A DNA stretch of 64,000 nt from an uncultured Lachnospiraceae bacterium (GCA_910578605.1 CAJTQG010000002.1:48150-112149), one strand, 5' to 3'; counted from the first letter of the stretch, positions 17,463 to 26,535 are shown. The notes: generated by a model not told the origin, from the sequence alone. Program-made: numbers and translations.

Positions 17463-17615
17463 GCAAAACAATACCTCTCATATGCCTTCTGCAGTCATGA
17501 ATAAAAAAAGACTTTCATATGATATATTACATAGCCATGTTTGGACAATGCTATTATCCAATCTGACCAACACATTCATTTTATCAATGAAAATATCAAA
17601 GAGAGGGAGGTAACT

Positions 17616-18230
17616 ATGTTAAATTATCTATGGGGTTTTATGATTATAATTGGTGTTGTTTATGGAGCCTTAACCGGTCGAATCAATGAGGTTGGCAACG
17701 GTGTATTAACCTCAGCCAATGAGGCGGTATCTCTATGTCTGACTATGCTTGGTGTCATGACATTTTGGACAGGACTGATGGAGGTCTGTCGATGCGAAGG
17801 TCTTTTAGAACAATTATCTCAAAAATTGGCACCTGTCATTCATTTTTTATTTCCTAAAATCCCCAAAACTCACCCTGCCTTTGAACACATTACCACCAAC
17901 TTTATTGCCAATATTCTAGGATTAGGATGGGCTGCCACCCCCGCTGGGCTAAAGGCGATGGAGGAGCTTGCCAATCTGGAAGAAGAAAGAGGAAACCCTT
18001 CCTACCAAAAAGAACTTCCATCCCCCCATACCCGAACAGCCAGCAATGAGATGTGTATTTTTTTAATTTTAAATATCTCCTCCCTGCAGCTGATACCTGT
18101 CAACATGATTGCCTACAGAAGCCAATATGGCAGCATTAACCCGCCTGCTATTGTTGGTCCTGCCATTATTGCAACACTAGTAAGTACTTTGGTTGCTATT
18201 ATTTTTTGTAAGATTATGGATAAGATATAG
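17616..18230 (+). CDS. spmA: Spore maturation protein A
   Basis: 204 residues starting at the ATG at 17616 directly after GAGGGAGG; an upstream in-frame ATG at 17541 lacks a site and adds non-homologous residues. It is a membrane protein of the Gate/nucleoside-recognition family, with MLNYLWGFMIIIGVVYGALTG, the LGLGWAATPAGLKAMEEL segment and a C-terminal hydrophobic helix. SpmA works with SpmB in spore core dehydration. In most spore formers the two genes overlap in one operon; here spmB lies on the opposite strand beyond aspS, so the pair must be coordinated by separate promoters. Confidence 0.93.
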   Translation: MLNYLWGFMIIIGVVYGALTGRINEVGNGVLTSANEAVSLCLTMLGVMTFWTGLMEVCRCEGLLEQLSQKLAPVIHFLFPKIPKTHPAFEHITTNFIANILGLGWAATPAGLKAMEELANLEEERGNPSYQKELPSPHTRTASNEMCIFLILNISSLQLIPVNMIAYRSQYGSINPPAIVGPAIIATLVSTLVAIIFCKIMDKI

Positions 18231-18385
18231 CTTGCTTTTCCTCCTGAAAATCATTATAATAATTATATAAATATTTACTTTTTTTGTATAAAAATATAGT
18301 GAATATGCCCAATCAAATGAACACAAAAGCAACAGTGCATCTGTCTAAACTGTTCGCTTTGAAAGGCACGGAAGGAGGAGCAACT

Positions 18386-18832
18386 ATGGATAATTTATTT
18401 AGACAAGAAATGAATCTTATGAATATGGAACAACATTTACAGACTTACTTTTCGCCAAAGACGGCTGCACACCGTGAAAATTATCATCATCATTTAATAT
18501 GTCATATTCCTCTTTCTCCTAACGATTGTGGGCTGATGGTTGAGAAATTCAATTCTCTGACACGCTTTGAAAATGAAATTGGCATATATGAAGACTTAGC
18601 GTTAAGCATTATTGTAATGTGGGCTTTCTGCAACAAATACAACATACATAAAAATGATTTCCTCAATCGTCTGATTCATCACACTGACTCTCTTCCTCAG
18701 CACCGAGGACGCTATTATAAAATTTTGCTGTTCCCTGTCTTTGATGAATATGGACTAGAAACCTTCGGAAAATCCATCAATACAATTGAGACCATGTGCG
18801 AGGTTATTGATATGCATGTGAAAATGTCCTAA
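18386..18832 (+). CDS. Hypothetical 148-residue protein
   Basis: The start at 18386 is supported by GGAAGGAGG 6-8 nt upstream; a longer reading frame from 18284 has no site. I do not recognise the family. The protein is mostly alpha-helical, has no signal peptide or membrane helix, and is His- and Asn-rich near the start (ENYHHHLICHIP). The central segment (EIGIYEDLALSIIVMWAFCNKYN) looks like a buried helix pair. A strong terminator follows at once, so it is probably a single-gene unit. It may be a small regulatory or adaptor protein, but nothing visible shows this. Confidence 0.7.
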   Translation: MDNLFRQEMNLMNMEQHLQTYFSPKTAAHRENYHHHLICHIPLSPNDCGLMVEKFNSLTRFENEIGIYEDLALSIIVMWAFCNKYNIHKNDFLNRLIHHTDSLPQHRGRYYKILLFPVFDEYGLETFGKSINTIETMCEVIDMHVKMS

Positions 18833-18854
18833 CAGTAAAAATTTAGACTATTAT

Positions 18855-18900
18855 GTAGAAAATGGTTTCAAAGATTAAACTTTGAAACCATTTTTTCTAC
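18855..18900 (+). terminator. Strong intrinsic terminator
   Basis: AATGGTTTCAAAG pairs with CTTTGAAACCATT around a 6-nt loop and is followed by a T-run. The stem is perfect over more than 13 bp, and outer bases (GTAGAA/TTCTAC) also pair. Confidence 0.9.
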
Positions 18901-19220
18901 AGACTAAGTAAAGAATAATTCTTTTGAATCCCTTTATTCATATTTACTATTTTTTCTTTCGTCTATTATTCTCCCGCATCAAAACGACCGTACAATCCTA
19001 TATTGCTTACTTGACCTTGTACATCTATTTTTCATCTGTTCACCTCCTGAGATTCCTTTATCTAATGTCTATTCTAACAAACTTACCTGTTTTCTCCTCT
19101 CCAACCATCTTAACTTTTTCTTATTAAATATGCTGATTTGTTTATTAATTTAACTTACTTAAATTTCTCTACCAAACGATTTACCTGCATTTATCATACT
19201 ATCAATCATTGGTTTTGTCA

Positions 19221-19249
19221 ACAAATACTTTGGCGGACAAAGTATTTGT
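19221..19249. promoter_or_regulatory. 12-bp inverted repeat, candidate operator
   Basis: ACAAATACTTTG and CAAAGTATTTGT are perfect complements separated by 5 bp. A near copy of the left half (AAATACTTTGGTGAAC, two mismatches to AAATACTTTGGCGGAC) recurs at 19289-19304. The site lies about 90 bp upstream of the padR promoter. The rest of 18901-19220 holds no gene that I can support. Confidence 0.5.
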
Positions 19250-19303
19250 AAAAATTAATAATATGAAATAAAAAGAAAATGTATTTATAAATACTTTGGT
19301 GAA

Positions 19304-19340
19304 CGTAATATTGATTACGTTAATTATTTGTGCTATGATT
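19304..19340 (+). promoter_or_regulatory. padR operon promoter with overlapping palindrome
   Basis: TTGATT (19311-19316) and TATGAT (19335-19340) are 18 bp apart. The -35 box sits inside the inverted repeat CGTAAT-ATTG-ATTACG (19304-19319), a placement expected of an autorepressor operator. Confidence 0.5.
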
Positions 19341-19480
19341 CCTTTATTAGCAGTATTATATATTGAAGCTTCTACTGTTATAAATATTCCTTTGTTGCGC
19401 ATACTAGACATAAAGGTCAAAAGGATTTCCCAGCTATGCTAGAGCAATCCATACGACAAATAAAAACTTGCAGGTGAAAA

Positions 19481-19846
19481 ATGGCTGTAAAAAATTATTT
19501 TATTAACGGAATAACAGAATTATTGATTCTTTCTATTTTACAAAAACAAGATAGCTATGTATATGAGATGACTAAAATGATAGAAAAAAATTCAAATAAT
19601 TTATTATCTATATCTCAAAATACTATATATACAGCTACCTACAAATTGGAAAATGAGAGAAAAATCAGTGAATACTCCAAGCTAGTAGGAAAAAAGCGTA
19701 CCAGAATTTATTATCATATAGAAGAAGAGGGACGTATTTTTTTGAAGGAACTACAACAAAGTTATACTCAAATGACAATAGGAGTACAAAATGTTTTACA
19801 TTTACTGGAAAATCATTTACAAGAAGGAGAAACAAAGGATGAATAA
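19481..19846 (+). CDS. PadR family transcriptional regulator
   Basis: 121 residues, a small winged-helix regulator: INGITELLILSILQKQDSYVYEMTKMI is the first helices, SISQNTIYTATYKLENE the recognition helix region, and GKKRTRIYYHIEEEGRIFL the wing. A short C-terminal dimerisation helix follows. PadR proteins usually repress a nearby membrane or stress gene and themselves. The stop overlaps the start of the next gene by 8 nt, so the two are translationally coupled. Inverted repeats at 19221-19249 and 19304-19319 are candidate operators. Confidence 0.88.
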   Translation: MAVKNYFINGITELLILSILQKQDSYVYEMTKMIEKNSNNLLSISQNTIYTATYKLENERKISEYSKLVGKKRTRIYYHIEEEGRIFLKELQQSYTQMTIGVQNVLHLLENHLQEGETKDE

Positions 19847-20216
19847 TGTTTATAAAAAATATTTGCGTACAGTTAAGGCTTTCTTCCCAGTTATGGGAGT
19901 GGAGGAAAAAAAGTATCTAAAAAATTTGCGTTATGCTATGTATGATTATTGTGAACAATATCACGAATATACAATAGATGATTTGTACAGGGAGTTTGGT
20001 GAACCACGCCAAATTGCCCATGAATTTTATACCAATGCCAACCAGAAGCTTTTGATGAAACGAATCCATATTGCTACTTTTGCAAAGCGATTTCTTATTG
20101 TATTTTTAATTTTAGCATTGTTGGCAACCTTTACATATTGTATTTTCGGGTATCGAGCACAAAAGATATTTGAAAAAGAAACAGCTTTTTCGGAAGAAAT
20201 AGTTATTACAAAATAA
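19839..20216 (+). CDS. Small membrane protein paired with PadR (DUF1700/DUF6120-like)
   Basis: 125 residues starting at the ATG at 19839, which overlaps the padR stop. The N-terminal cytoplasmic half (VYKKYLRTVKAFFPVMGVEEKKYL, then YTIDDLYREFGEPRQIAHEFY) resembles the small helical module that accompanies PadR regulators in DUF1700-type proteins. One membrane helix at about 82-103 is followed by a short outer tail. Such partners may pass an envelope signal to the PadR protein, but this is inference from co-occurrence. The family name is from memory. Confidence 0.72.
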   Translation: MNNVYKKYLRTVKAFFPVMGVEEKKYLKNLRYAMYDYCEQYHEYTIDDLYREFGEPRQIAHEFYTNANQKLLMKRIHIATFAKRFLIVFLILALLATFTYCIFGYRAQKIFEKETAFSEEIVITK

Positions 20217-20229
20217 AGGAGGATTCCAA

Positions 20230-20739
20230 ATGAAAAAAAAATTATCTATACTTTTAACAATTGCACTTTTTGCCCTTCTCATAAACACAGAATCTGCTAA
20301 TGCAGCCATCATGCCTGACGTCAACTTGAGCACAATTATAAATTCTGAAATTGAATGGCTAGAAGATGGCTGTTATATAGAAACTATAATAGAAGGAGAA
20401 CCTGACCTCACTTTAGAGTGCTCCACTTTTGCCACAGCAAAATACATTACCAGAACAAAAACCTCTTATATAAAAAACAGCAGCGGAACTGTTCTTTGGT
20501 ATGTTTCTATCAGAGCAACCTTCTCCTATGACGGCACTACGGCAAAATGCACAAGCTACACTCCCAGCGCTGCCGCACCCGCTCAAACCTGGACAATAAA
20601 AAGCCTTTCCTCCAACAAATACGGAAGTGCTGCCTCTGCCGTTGCCACTGCTACACATAAAGATCCAGCAATCGGCAAGTCACAAGATATAACTAAAACA
20701 CTTACTATCAAATGCAGTCCAACCGGTGTAGTGTCCTAA
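20230..20739 (+). CDS. Secreted hypothetical protein (DUF6147-like)
   Basis: 169 residues. A clear signal peptide (Lys-rich start, hydrophobic core, ESANAAI cleavage region near residue 27) is followed by a beta-rich, Ser/Thr-rich domain (YITRTKTSYIKNSSGTVLWY, SVRATFSYDGTTAKCTSY) with three cysteines. I recognise only the general type of small secreted Clostridia proteins of unknown function. It is the last gene of the padR operon, 13 nt after the membrane gene, with an AAAGGAGG site. A secreted beta protein behind a PadR/membrane pair suggests an envelope or host-contact role; no activity can be assigned. Confidence 0.72.
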   Translation: MKKKLSILLTIALFALLINTESANAAIMPDVNLSTIINSEIEWLEDGCYIETIIEGEPDLTLECSTFATAKYITRTKTSYIKNSSGTVLWYVSIRATFSYDGTTAKCTSYTPSAAAPAQTWTIKSLSSNKYGSAASAVATATHKDPAIGKSQDITKTLTIKCSPTGVVS

Positions 20740-20870
20740 TGATTATAATGCATAATAAAATTGTTTGATTTGTCCATTATTGACAAGCACTATTTTAATA
20801 ATATAATACAATTACATTTTATTACCTTTAACTGCACAGCACTTATTATACAAACATTTTATTCTATAAA

Positions 20871-20918
20871 AAATAGCCCCTGCAAATTACTTATCTATAT
20901 ATATGCTTGGGGCTATTT
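20871..20918 (-). terminator. Intrinsic terminator after the rsmI gene cluster
   Basis: AAATAGCCCC and GGGGCTATTT pair across a 28-nt spacer; on the minus strand the second arm runs into a T-run, about 40 nt beyond the rsmI stop. It may also stop plus-strand transcripts from the padR operon. Confidence 0.65.
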
Positions 20919-20959
20919 ACTTTTACTTCACTTATTTATCTATGATGGCATCTGCTTTC

Positions 20960-21835
20960 TTATTTTTCTTTGCCTTTATTTTTCACCAAGTATTGATACA
21001 CATCCCGCTTAGATATGCCCCTGTCCCCTCCCACCATCCTCATTGCCTCCTTATATGGGATTCCCTGGCTTTCATAGTACGCCATATGCTCCTCAATAGA
21101 CATACATTCCCACTTTTCCTGCTCCTCCTTCACCACCTGTTCCAATGCTTTTCCCTCTATCACAAGCACATATTCTCCCCTGATTTCCTCCTTGGTCAAA
21201 TTGATGCACAGTTCCCCCAATGTACTCCATCCTACCTCCTCATACCTCTTTGTCAATTCTCTGCACAGTGCAATTCTCCGTTCTGTCCCCAAGACCTGGG
21301 CTAATTCCTCCAATGTTTTTTTCAAATGATGGGGCGCTTCATATAAAATAATGGTTCTTGTCTCCCTCTTTAACTCCTCCAGCACTTGCCCCCTCTCCTT
21401 TTTATCCGGCGGCAGAAAGGCTTCAAATGCAAATCTTCTAGTAGCCATCCCTGACATAGTCAATGCTGTAATGCATGCAGCAGGTCCCGGCAGGGAGGTA
21501 ACTCTAATTTGTGCCTCTATACACTGGCGAACCAATTCCTCACCGGGATCCGATATTCCAGGGGTACCTGCGTCAGTAATTAAGGCAATAGACTTTCCCT
21601 GGCGCATCTGCTCAACCAAATATTTTGCCTTCTCCACCTTATTATACTCGTGGTAGCTCGTCATAGGCGTCTTAATGCCAAAATGATTTAACAGTTTAAT
21701 GCTATGCCTTGTATCCTCCGCTCCTATTAAATCTACTGTTTTTAAAGTTTCCAATACCCTGTAAGTAATATCCTCCAAATTTCCGATAGGTGTTGCACAC
21801 AGATACAACATGCCCTCCTCCATTTTTTCCTCCAT
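20960..21835 (-). CDS. rsmI: 16S rRNA (cytidine1402-2'-O)-methyltransferase
   Basis: This enzyme 2'-O-methylates C1402 in the decoding centre, together with RsmH. 291 residues from 21835; in-frame ATGs at 21823 and 21811 each also follow GGAGG, and the family usually begins close to LYLCATPIGNLEDIT. Further motifs: EDTRHSIKLLNHFGI, TDAGTPGISDPGE and the SLPGPAACITALTMSGM SAM-binding turn. A C-terminal extension with GDRGISKRDVYQYLV is typical of Firmicutes. The position near yaaT/holB matches yabC-type order in Bacillus. Confidence 0.95.
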   Translation of the reverse strand: MEEKMEEGMLYLCATPIGNLEDITYRVLETLKTVDLIGAEDTRHSIKLLNHFGIKTPMTSYHEYNKVEKAKYLVEQMRQGKSIALITDAGTPGISDPGEELVRQCIEAQIRVTSLPGPAACITALTMSGMATRRFAFEAFLPPDKKERGQVLEELKRETRTIILYEAPHHLKKTLEELAQVLGTERRIALCRELTKRYEEVGWSTLGELCINLTKEEIRGEYVLVIEGKALEQVVKEEQEKWECMSIEEHMAYYESQGIPYKEAMRMVGGDRGISKRDVYQYLVKNKGKEK

Positions 21836-21866
21836 AGCTTCTCTTTTTCCTTTCTATATCCATTGG

Positions 21867-23228
21867 TCACATATACAGTGATTTCCTTTTAAACATTCTT
21901 CCCAGCACAAACACAGCTGCAGCCGCCAACACAATCTCCGCACAAAACTGTGAGTACGCCAAACCATACAGCGGAAGCAATGCATTTAATATATATAGTG
22001 CAGGAATCTCCAGCACTACCTTACGCATAATAGCAAAAATTAACGCTTCCTTGCCCATACCAACCGCCTGAAATACATTTACGGCAAGAAAATCAATGCA
22101 CAAAAAGGGGAGCCCAATACAAAAACTTTGCAGAAACCTTCCCCCATAGGAAACAATTGTATCATTTTTCATAAACAGCGTAATCAATTGGTCTGCACCA
22201 AAGTAATAACCAAGCACAACCGGCAGCATAAAGCAAAGACTGGCCTTAGCTGCAAATAAAATGGTATTCTTCATTCTCTTTTCATTTCCGCTGGCATAAT
22301 TGTAGCTTACCAGAGGCATAATGCCTTGAGACAAACCCATAGCAATATACATTGGCACCATATTGATTTTCTGGCTGATTCCCATTGCCGCCACGGCGTC
22401 AGCGCCAAAAGGTGATGTGAAATTATTTAAAATCGTCATTCCCGTCACATTTAAAAGATTTTGAATGGCAGCAGGAATACCCACACCGCATATACCAAGT
22501 ACAATCTTTTTTCTCAAACAGAATTTATTAGGATGAATACAGACATATGTGTTTTTCCTCTTAATAAACAGAAGCACAAAGAAATAAGTACAAGCCACAC
22601 AATTTGCCAGGAAGGTTGCCAATCCCGCGCCTTGCGCCCCCATATTCAGTCCCCAGGGCAAAATAAATATAGGATCTAATATGATGTTCAGCAAACAACC
22701 GCTCATAGTTCCCACACTGGCATGAAAGGCCGCCCCCTCCGCACGCACCATATAGGCCAACACTACATTTAAGATAGCCGGCACAGCGCCAAAATTCACT
22801 GTCCACCTCATATACGCAGCAGTGGCCGCTGTAGTATTGGCGTCCGCCCCAAGAAGTCTGAGAAGAGGCACCTTAAAGCCAGCGCAGGCCATTGAAAATA
22901 CAATACCGCAAAACAGTGCACAATAAAATCCAACCGCTGAACTCCTGTAAACCGTATCATATTCTTTTCTTCCCAATGCGCGGCTCATCATACTAGAACT
23001 GCCCACACCAAATAAATTGTTGACGGCATTAAACGCCAACAGCACCGGAGCTGCCAGTGTTACCGCAGCATTTTGTATTGGGTCATTGAGCATCCCCACA
23101 AAATAAGTGTCCGCCAAATTATAGATTACCATTACAAGGGAACTTAAAATGGTTGGTATGGCTAGTTGAGCAACCGCCTTTGGAACCGGAGTATTTTCAA
23201 AAAGATTTATTTTGCTTGTATCTGCCAT
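21867..23228 (-). CDS. MATE family efflux transporter
   Basis: 453 residues, 12 membrane helices in two homologous halves. The N-terminal half holds AIPTILSSLVMVIYNLADTYFVG, the usual MATE opening, and helix 7 holds IQNLLNVTGMTILNNF. These proteins export cationic drugs or metabolites in exchange for Na+ or H+; the substrate is unknown. The start follows AGGAGGCTGA. It is inserted between the trmN6-like gene and rsmI, which are usually close neighbours in the Bacillus order, so it is probably a later insertion into a housekeeping operon. Confidence 0.92.
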   Translation of the reverse strand: MADTSKINLFENTPVPKAVAQLAIPTILSSLVMVIYNLADTYFVGMLNDPIQNAAVTLAAPVLLAFNAVNNLFGVGSSSMMSRALGRKEYDTVYRSSAVGFYCALFCGIVFSMACAGFKVPLLRLLGADANTTAATAAYMRWTVNFGAVPAILNVVLAYMVRAEGAAFHASVGTMSGCLLNIILDPIFILPWGLNMGAQGAGLATFLANCVACTYFFVLLFIKRKNTYVCIHPNKFCLRKKIVLGICGVGIPAAIQNLLNVTGMTILNNFTSPFGADAVAAMGISQKINMVPMYIAMGLSQGIMPLVSYNYASGNEKRMKNTILFAAKASLCFMLPVVLGYYFGADQLITLFMKNDTIVSYGGRFLQSFCIGLPFLCIDFLAVNVFQAVGMGKEALIFAIMRKVVLEIPALYILNALLPLYGLAYSQFCAEIVLAAAAVFVLGRMFKRKSLYM

Positions 23229-23313
23229 TCTATCAGCCTCCTGTTTTCATTTATATTTTTTATCCTTCCCTAATACAAGGAAAAGCTGCTTCAAAGATAA
23301 TCCGCCGCAAAAA

Positions 23314-24048
23314 TTATTTCTCATATAAATCTTTGACTTCACGGCTATACATATTGGGTGAATCAAAGACAATCAGCGGGGGCTCCACTTTCATCAGTGC
23401 TCCTCCCCCCTTCACCGCCTCTATCAGCACCATGTTTGCCTCCCTGTCCAAAAAAGGATGAACCATCCGAATTCTCTTTGGCTCTAAGCTATAGGCGGCT
23501 AGGGTGCTTAATATTTCCATTAATCTTCTTGGCCTATGCACCATATAAAACCTGCCCCCTGGTTTTAACACTGCTGCCGTCTCCCTCACCACATCCTCCA
23601 ACTTACAAAGCACCTCATGTCTTGCAATCGCCAATGGCATATTAGGATTTTTTAACCCATGAGTATCATTCATATAGGGTGGATTACATGTCACCACATG
23701 AAAAGAAGCTTTCCCAAAAATAAGGGAAGCTTCCTTAATGTCGCCCTGTACAATAGAAATTTTCTTTTCCTGATGATTCCAGGCCACACTTCTTTGTGCC
23801 ATCTGTGCACTCTCCACCTGTATCTCCAATCCTGTAAAATGGCCACCTGCCGTTTTTGCCTCCAGCAAAATAGGTATCACGCCTGTTCCTGTTCCCAAAT
23901 CCAGCACCTGTTCTGCCTTTTTCACCTTGGCGAATCCTGTCAGCAGCACTGCATCCATTCCAAAACAAAACTTATCTTTATTCTGAATAATCTGATAGCC
24001 TTTTCGATTCAAATCATCTAACCGCTCACCATCGTTTAAACTAATCAT
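23314..24048 (-). CDS. tRNA1(Val) (adenine37-N6)-methyltransferase-like
   Basis: 244 residues. Class I SAM methyltransferase with DLGTGTGVIPILL (about 49) and the NPPYMND motif (about 122), the N6-adenine signature shared with YfiC/TrmN6 and Bacillus YabB. The N-terminal NRKGYQIIQNKDKFCFGMDAVLL is diagnostic of this family. The expected product is m6A37 in a valine tRNA; Gram-positive members are less well studied. The start overlaps the end of yaaT by 8 nt, so the two are translationally coupled. Confidence 0.87.
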   Translation of the reverse strand: MISLNDGERLDDLNRKGYQIIQNKDKFCFGMDAVLLTGFAKVKKAEQVLDLGTGTGVIPILLEAKTAGGHFTGLEIQVESAQMAQRSVAWNHQEKKISIVQGDIKEASLIFGKASFHVVTCNPPYMNDTHGLKNPNMPLAIARHEVLCKLEDVVRETAAVLKPGGRFYMVHRPRRLMEILSTLAAYSLEPKRIRMVHPFLDREANMVLIEAVKGGGALMKVEPPLIVFDSPNMYSREVKDLYEK

Positions 24049-24946
24049 CTATCTTAGACTTTCCTTCCTTCACTTCCAGAGCCTCTAATTCTTTCAATTC
24101 CTCCGGTGATAAGTTTAGCTGCTCTCTTCTGTGGCGCTTCTTAAACTTAAGCTGACTCACCTTATACTCTCGGATTTCCTTTGCGTCATTGACCTCCACA
24201 ATCACCTTGACTAACTGGCGAAGTACACTGACACTATGTACCTCTCCCCGAAGGCCATCATCTGTTGTCACATAATCTCCTATATTAGGAAGATGCTTGT
24301 TCAAATCCTCATAGGTTTCCTCCTCGTATTTCAGGCAGCACATTAGTCTTCCGCAAACTCCTGATATCTTGGAAGGATTTAAGGATAGATTTTGCTCCTT
24401 CGCCATCTTAATAGAAACCGGAATGAAATCTGACATATAACTGCTGCAGCACAGAGGCCGTCCGCATATACTCACGCCCCCCATCACCTTTGTCTCATCC
24501 CTGACACCAATCTGGCGAAGCTCAATTCTTGTCTTGAACACAGACGCCAAATCCTTTACCAATTCACGGAAATCAATTCTTCCGTCTGCCGTAAAATAAA
24601 ATAATACTTTATTGTTGTCAAAAGTATATTCGGCATCTATCAGCTTCATTTCCAGCTGATGGTTTGCTATTTTTTCTAAGCATATATCAAAAGCTTTCTT
24701 CTCCTTCTCCTTGTTCGCCGCCTGAACTTTGTCATCCTCCGGTGTAGCGATACGAATAACCGTCTTTAAGGGAGCAATAATCTGCTCCTCCTCCACCTCA
24801 CGTCTGCCAAGGACTACATCACCGTACTCTACTCCTCTAGCTGTCTCCACAATCACATGCTGTCCAACCTCTATGTCCATCTGAGCCGGATCAAAAAAAT
24901 ATATTTTACCCGCACGCCTGAATCTTACACCTATTACCTTTACCAT
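24041..24946 (-). CDS. yaaT: PSP1-domain protein YaaT/RicT
   Basis: 301 residues. The N-terminal barrel-like region (KVIGVRFRRAGKIYFFDP) precedes the PSP1 C-terminal domain, with a cysteine set CGRPLCC and CGRLMCCLKYEEE (about 157-208). In B. subtilis YaaT (RicT) forms a complex with YlbF and YmcA that binds Fe-S clusters, acts with RNase Y and is needed for sporulation and competence; the cysteines here are conserved. The start follows GAGGAGAC. It lies directly after holB, as in Bacillus. Confidence 0.92.
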   Translation of the reverse strand: MVKVIGVRFRRAGKIYFFDPAQMDIEVGQHVIVETARGVEYGDVVLGRREVEEEQIIAPLKTVIRIATPEDDKVQAANKEKEKKAFDICLEKIANHQLEMKLIDAEYTFDNNKVLFYFTADGRIDFRELVKDLASVFKTRIELRQIGVRDETKVMGGVSICGRPLCCSSYMSDFIPVSIKMAKEQNLSLNPSKISGVCGRLMCCLKYEEETYEDLNKHLPNIGDYVTTDDGLRGEVHSVSVLRQLVKVIVEVNDAKEIREYKVSQLKFKKRHRREQLNLSPEELKELEALEVKEGKSKIDD

Positions 24947-24967
24947 ATTAGTCTCCTCACATACAAG

Positions 24968-25963
24968 TTATCCCATATTTTCTTTAATGGTCAATAGCAT
25001 CAATTCTATGGTTAAATCAAAGTTTACATTTGCCTTTAAACGAGTTTTTACTTTATAGATAGCATCTAGCACCTTCTCCGTTCCCTCATAGGAAAATTTA
25101 GATGCCTGCTCACTGATATACTTGTACTCGTCTTTAAATATTAAATCCCCTGCATTCCGGGAAACCTTGTACATCAATACATCCCGATACCACATACTCA
25201 TCAAATCCAGATAGTCATCCACCTCTAGCTTATAGACCGCCACACGTTTTACCGCATCCACCACCTGGGCAGTGTCCATCTTGTCGATAAATTTAACTAC
25301 TTGGAGCACATTTTCCTTTAATTCCGAAAAATGCTCAGAAGCTGCCAGCTTCATTGCTTTTCCCATGTTGCCTCCGGAAAAAGCAACCGCCACATCTGCC
25401 TTGTAATCCGTCACCTGCAGGTTGTCCATTAAGTATTGTTTCAGCTCTACAGCCGGCAAAGGCTTAAAATCCAACAGAACACACCTAGACAATACCGTCT
25501 GCAGAAATATATCCTTGTTGGTGGACAACAATAAAATTACCGCATATTCCGGCGGCTCCTCAATGGTTTTCAGCAGTGCATTCTGTGCCTGCTGAGTCAT
25601 CATCTGTGCATCCTCCACAATATAAATCTTATATCTGCTGCTATATGGCTTAATCTCCACATCATTGACAATCTGATTGCGCACATCTTCCACAGAAATG
25701 GTTGTCGGCTTCTCATGGGTAACCCATTTAATATCCGGATGATTGCCGGAGGCTGCCTGTTTACAAGAGCGGCACCTTGTACATGGCTCGCTCTCGTCCT
25801 CCTCACACTGCAGAGCCATGGAGAACAGCCTTGCCATCATTTTTTTTCCGCTTCCTGCCTCGCCATGAAAAATATAGGCATGTGAAATCCTGTCCTCCTC
25901 AATGGCATGCTTAAAGTATTCTACTATATGATTATGTCCTAAGACATCACTAAATCCTGGCAT
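24968..25963 (-). CDS. holB: DNA polymerase III subunit delta'
   Basis: 331 residues, clamp-loader AAA+ subunit. A Walker A-like GEAGSGKKM (about 36), zinc-binding cysteines (CTRCRSCKQ and an upstream CEED, about 53-70), VEDAQMM, and the sensor-1 region LLSTNKDIFLQTVLSRC are visible. With delta and tau/gamma it loads the sliding clamp. The start follows AAAAGGAGT. Its neighbours yaaR upstream and yaaT downstream match the Bacillus gene order. Confidence 0.94.
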   Translation of the reverse strand: MPGFSDVLGHNHIVEYFKHAIEEDRISHAYIFHGEAGSGKKMMARLFSMALQCEEDESEPCTRCRSCKQAASGNHPDIKWVTHEKPTTISVEDVRNQIVNDVEIKPYSSRYKIYIVEDAQMMTQQAQNALLKTIEEPPEYAVILLLSTNKDIFLQTVLSRCVLLDFKPLPAVELKQYLMDNLQVTDYKADVAVAFSGGNMGKAMKLAASEHFSELKENVLQVVKFIDKMDTAQVVDAVKRVAVYKLEVDDYLDLMSMWYRDVLMYKVSRNAGDLIFKDEYKYISEQASKFSYEGTEKVLDAIYKVKTRLKANVNFDLTIELMLLTIKENMG

Positions 25964-26094
25964 TTTACTACTCCTTTTTCCTATCCTGTATTCTGTCTGA
26001 TGGTTACCCTTTTATCTTGCACAGCATTCGTTGCGTTATTTCTTCCTGTGTAACTATTCAAAGACATATTCGCAAAATCGCTGAATAGCTGCCT

Positions 26095-26535
26095 TTATGT
26101 TAATATATCCAACAGCAGCCCCCTGATTTCATCTATGGTATTTAATATGGCAATATTGTCCTTCTCGTCCTTAATCAATTCTTCTGCCAGTTTGTCTAGA
26201 TTCTCATCAATAAGCTTCACTATTCCGTACACTCTATGTCTTCCCCGCTTATCCAAAAAGTTCTGTCTAGCAAATTGATGGGAACGATTGACCACTTCAT
26301 TCAAAAAACTTTTTACCAACTCCCGATATCTTCTCATATCCCGAATATCTGTATGTTTCGCAATCTTTTTCCCCTGCTGGCTGATTTCATTCATCAAGCC
26401 GCTGAGTTTCGCCTGCAAATCGCTCTCCTCAATATTGCTTATCAAACTAAAACGAAATGTTTCATCACCAGAAACATTGGGCGTCTTATTTTCCACTGGA
26501 GCAGCATGCAGCAATTCATGAATGCGCATATCCAT
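26095..26535 (-). CDS. yaaR: YaaR family protein (DUF327)
   Basis: 146 residues starting from the ATG at 26535, 6 nt after GAGGAGGTG; a GTG at 26544 falls inside the ribosome site. It is an all-helical cytoplasmic protein with the family pattern DIRDMRRYRELVKSFLNEVVNRSHQF and LIDENLDKLAEELIKDEKDNIAILNTIDEIRGLLLDI. The function is unknown. It occurs between tmk/yaaQ and holB in Bacillus; the same place is kept here, with a guanylate-kinase-like gene in the tmk position. Confidence 0.88.
   Translation of the reverse strand: MDMRIHELLHAAPVENKTPNVSGDETFRFSLISNIEESDLQAKLSGLMNEISQQGKKIAKHTDIRDMRRYRELVKSFLNEVVNRSHQFARQNFLDKRGRHRVYGIVKLIDENLDKLAEELIKDEKDNIAILNTIDEIRGLLLDILT

Noticed and set aside
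19336..19477. Short frames upstream of padR, including a 35-codon ATG frame and a fragment ending HKGQKDFPAMLEQSIRQIK
   Set aside because: The ATG overlaps the -10 box, no ribosome site exists, and the fragment matched no family that I know. It may be a degenerate gene end, but I cannot support it as a pseudogene.
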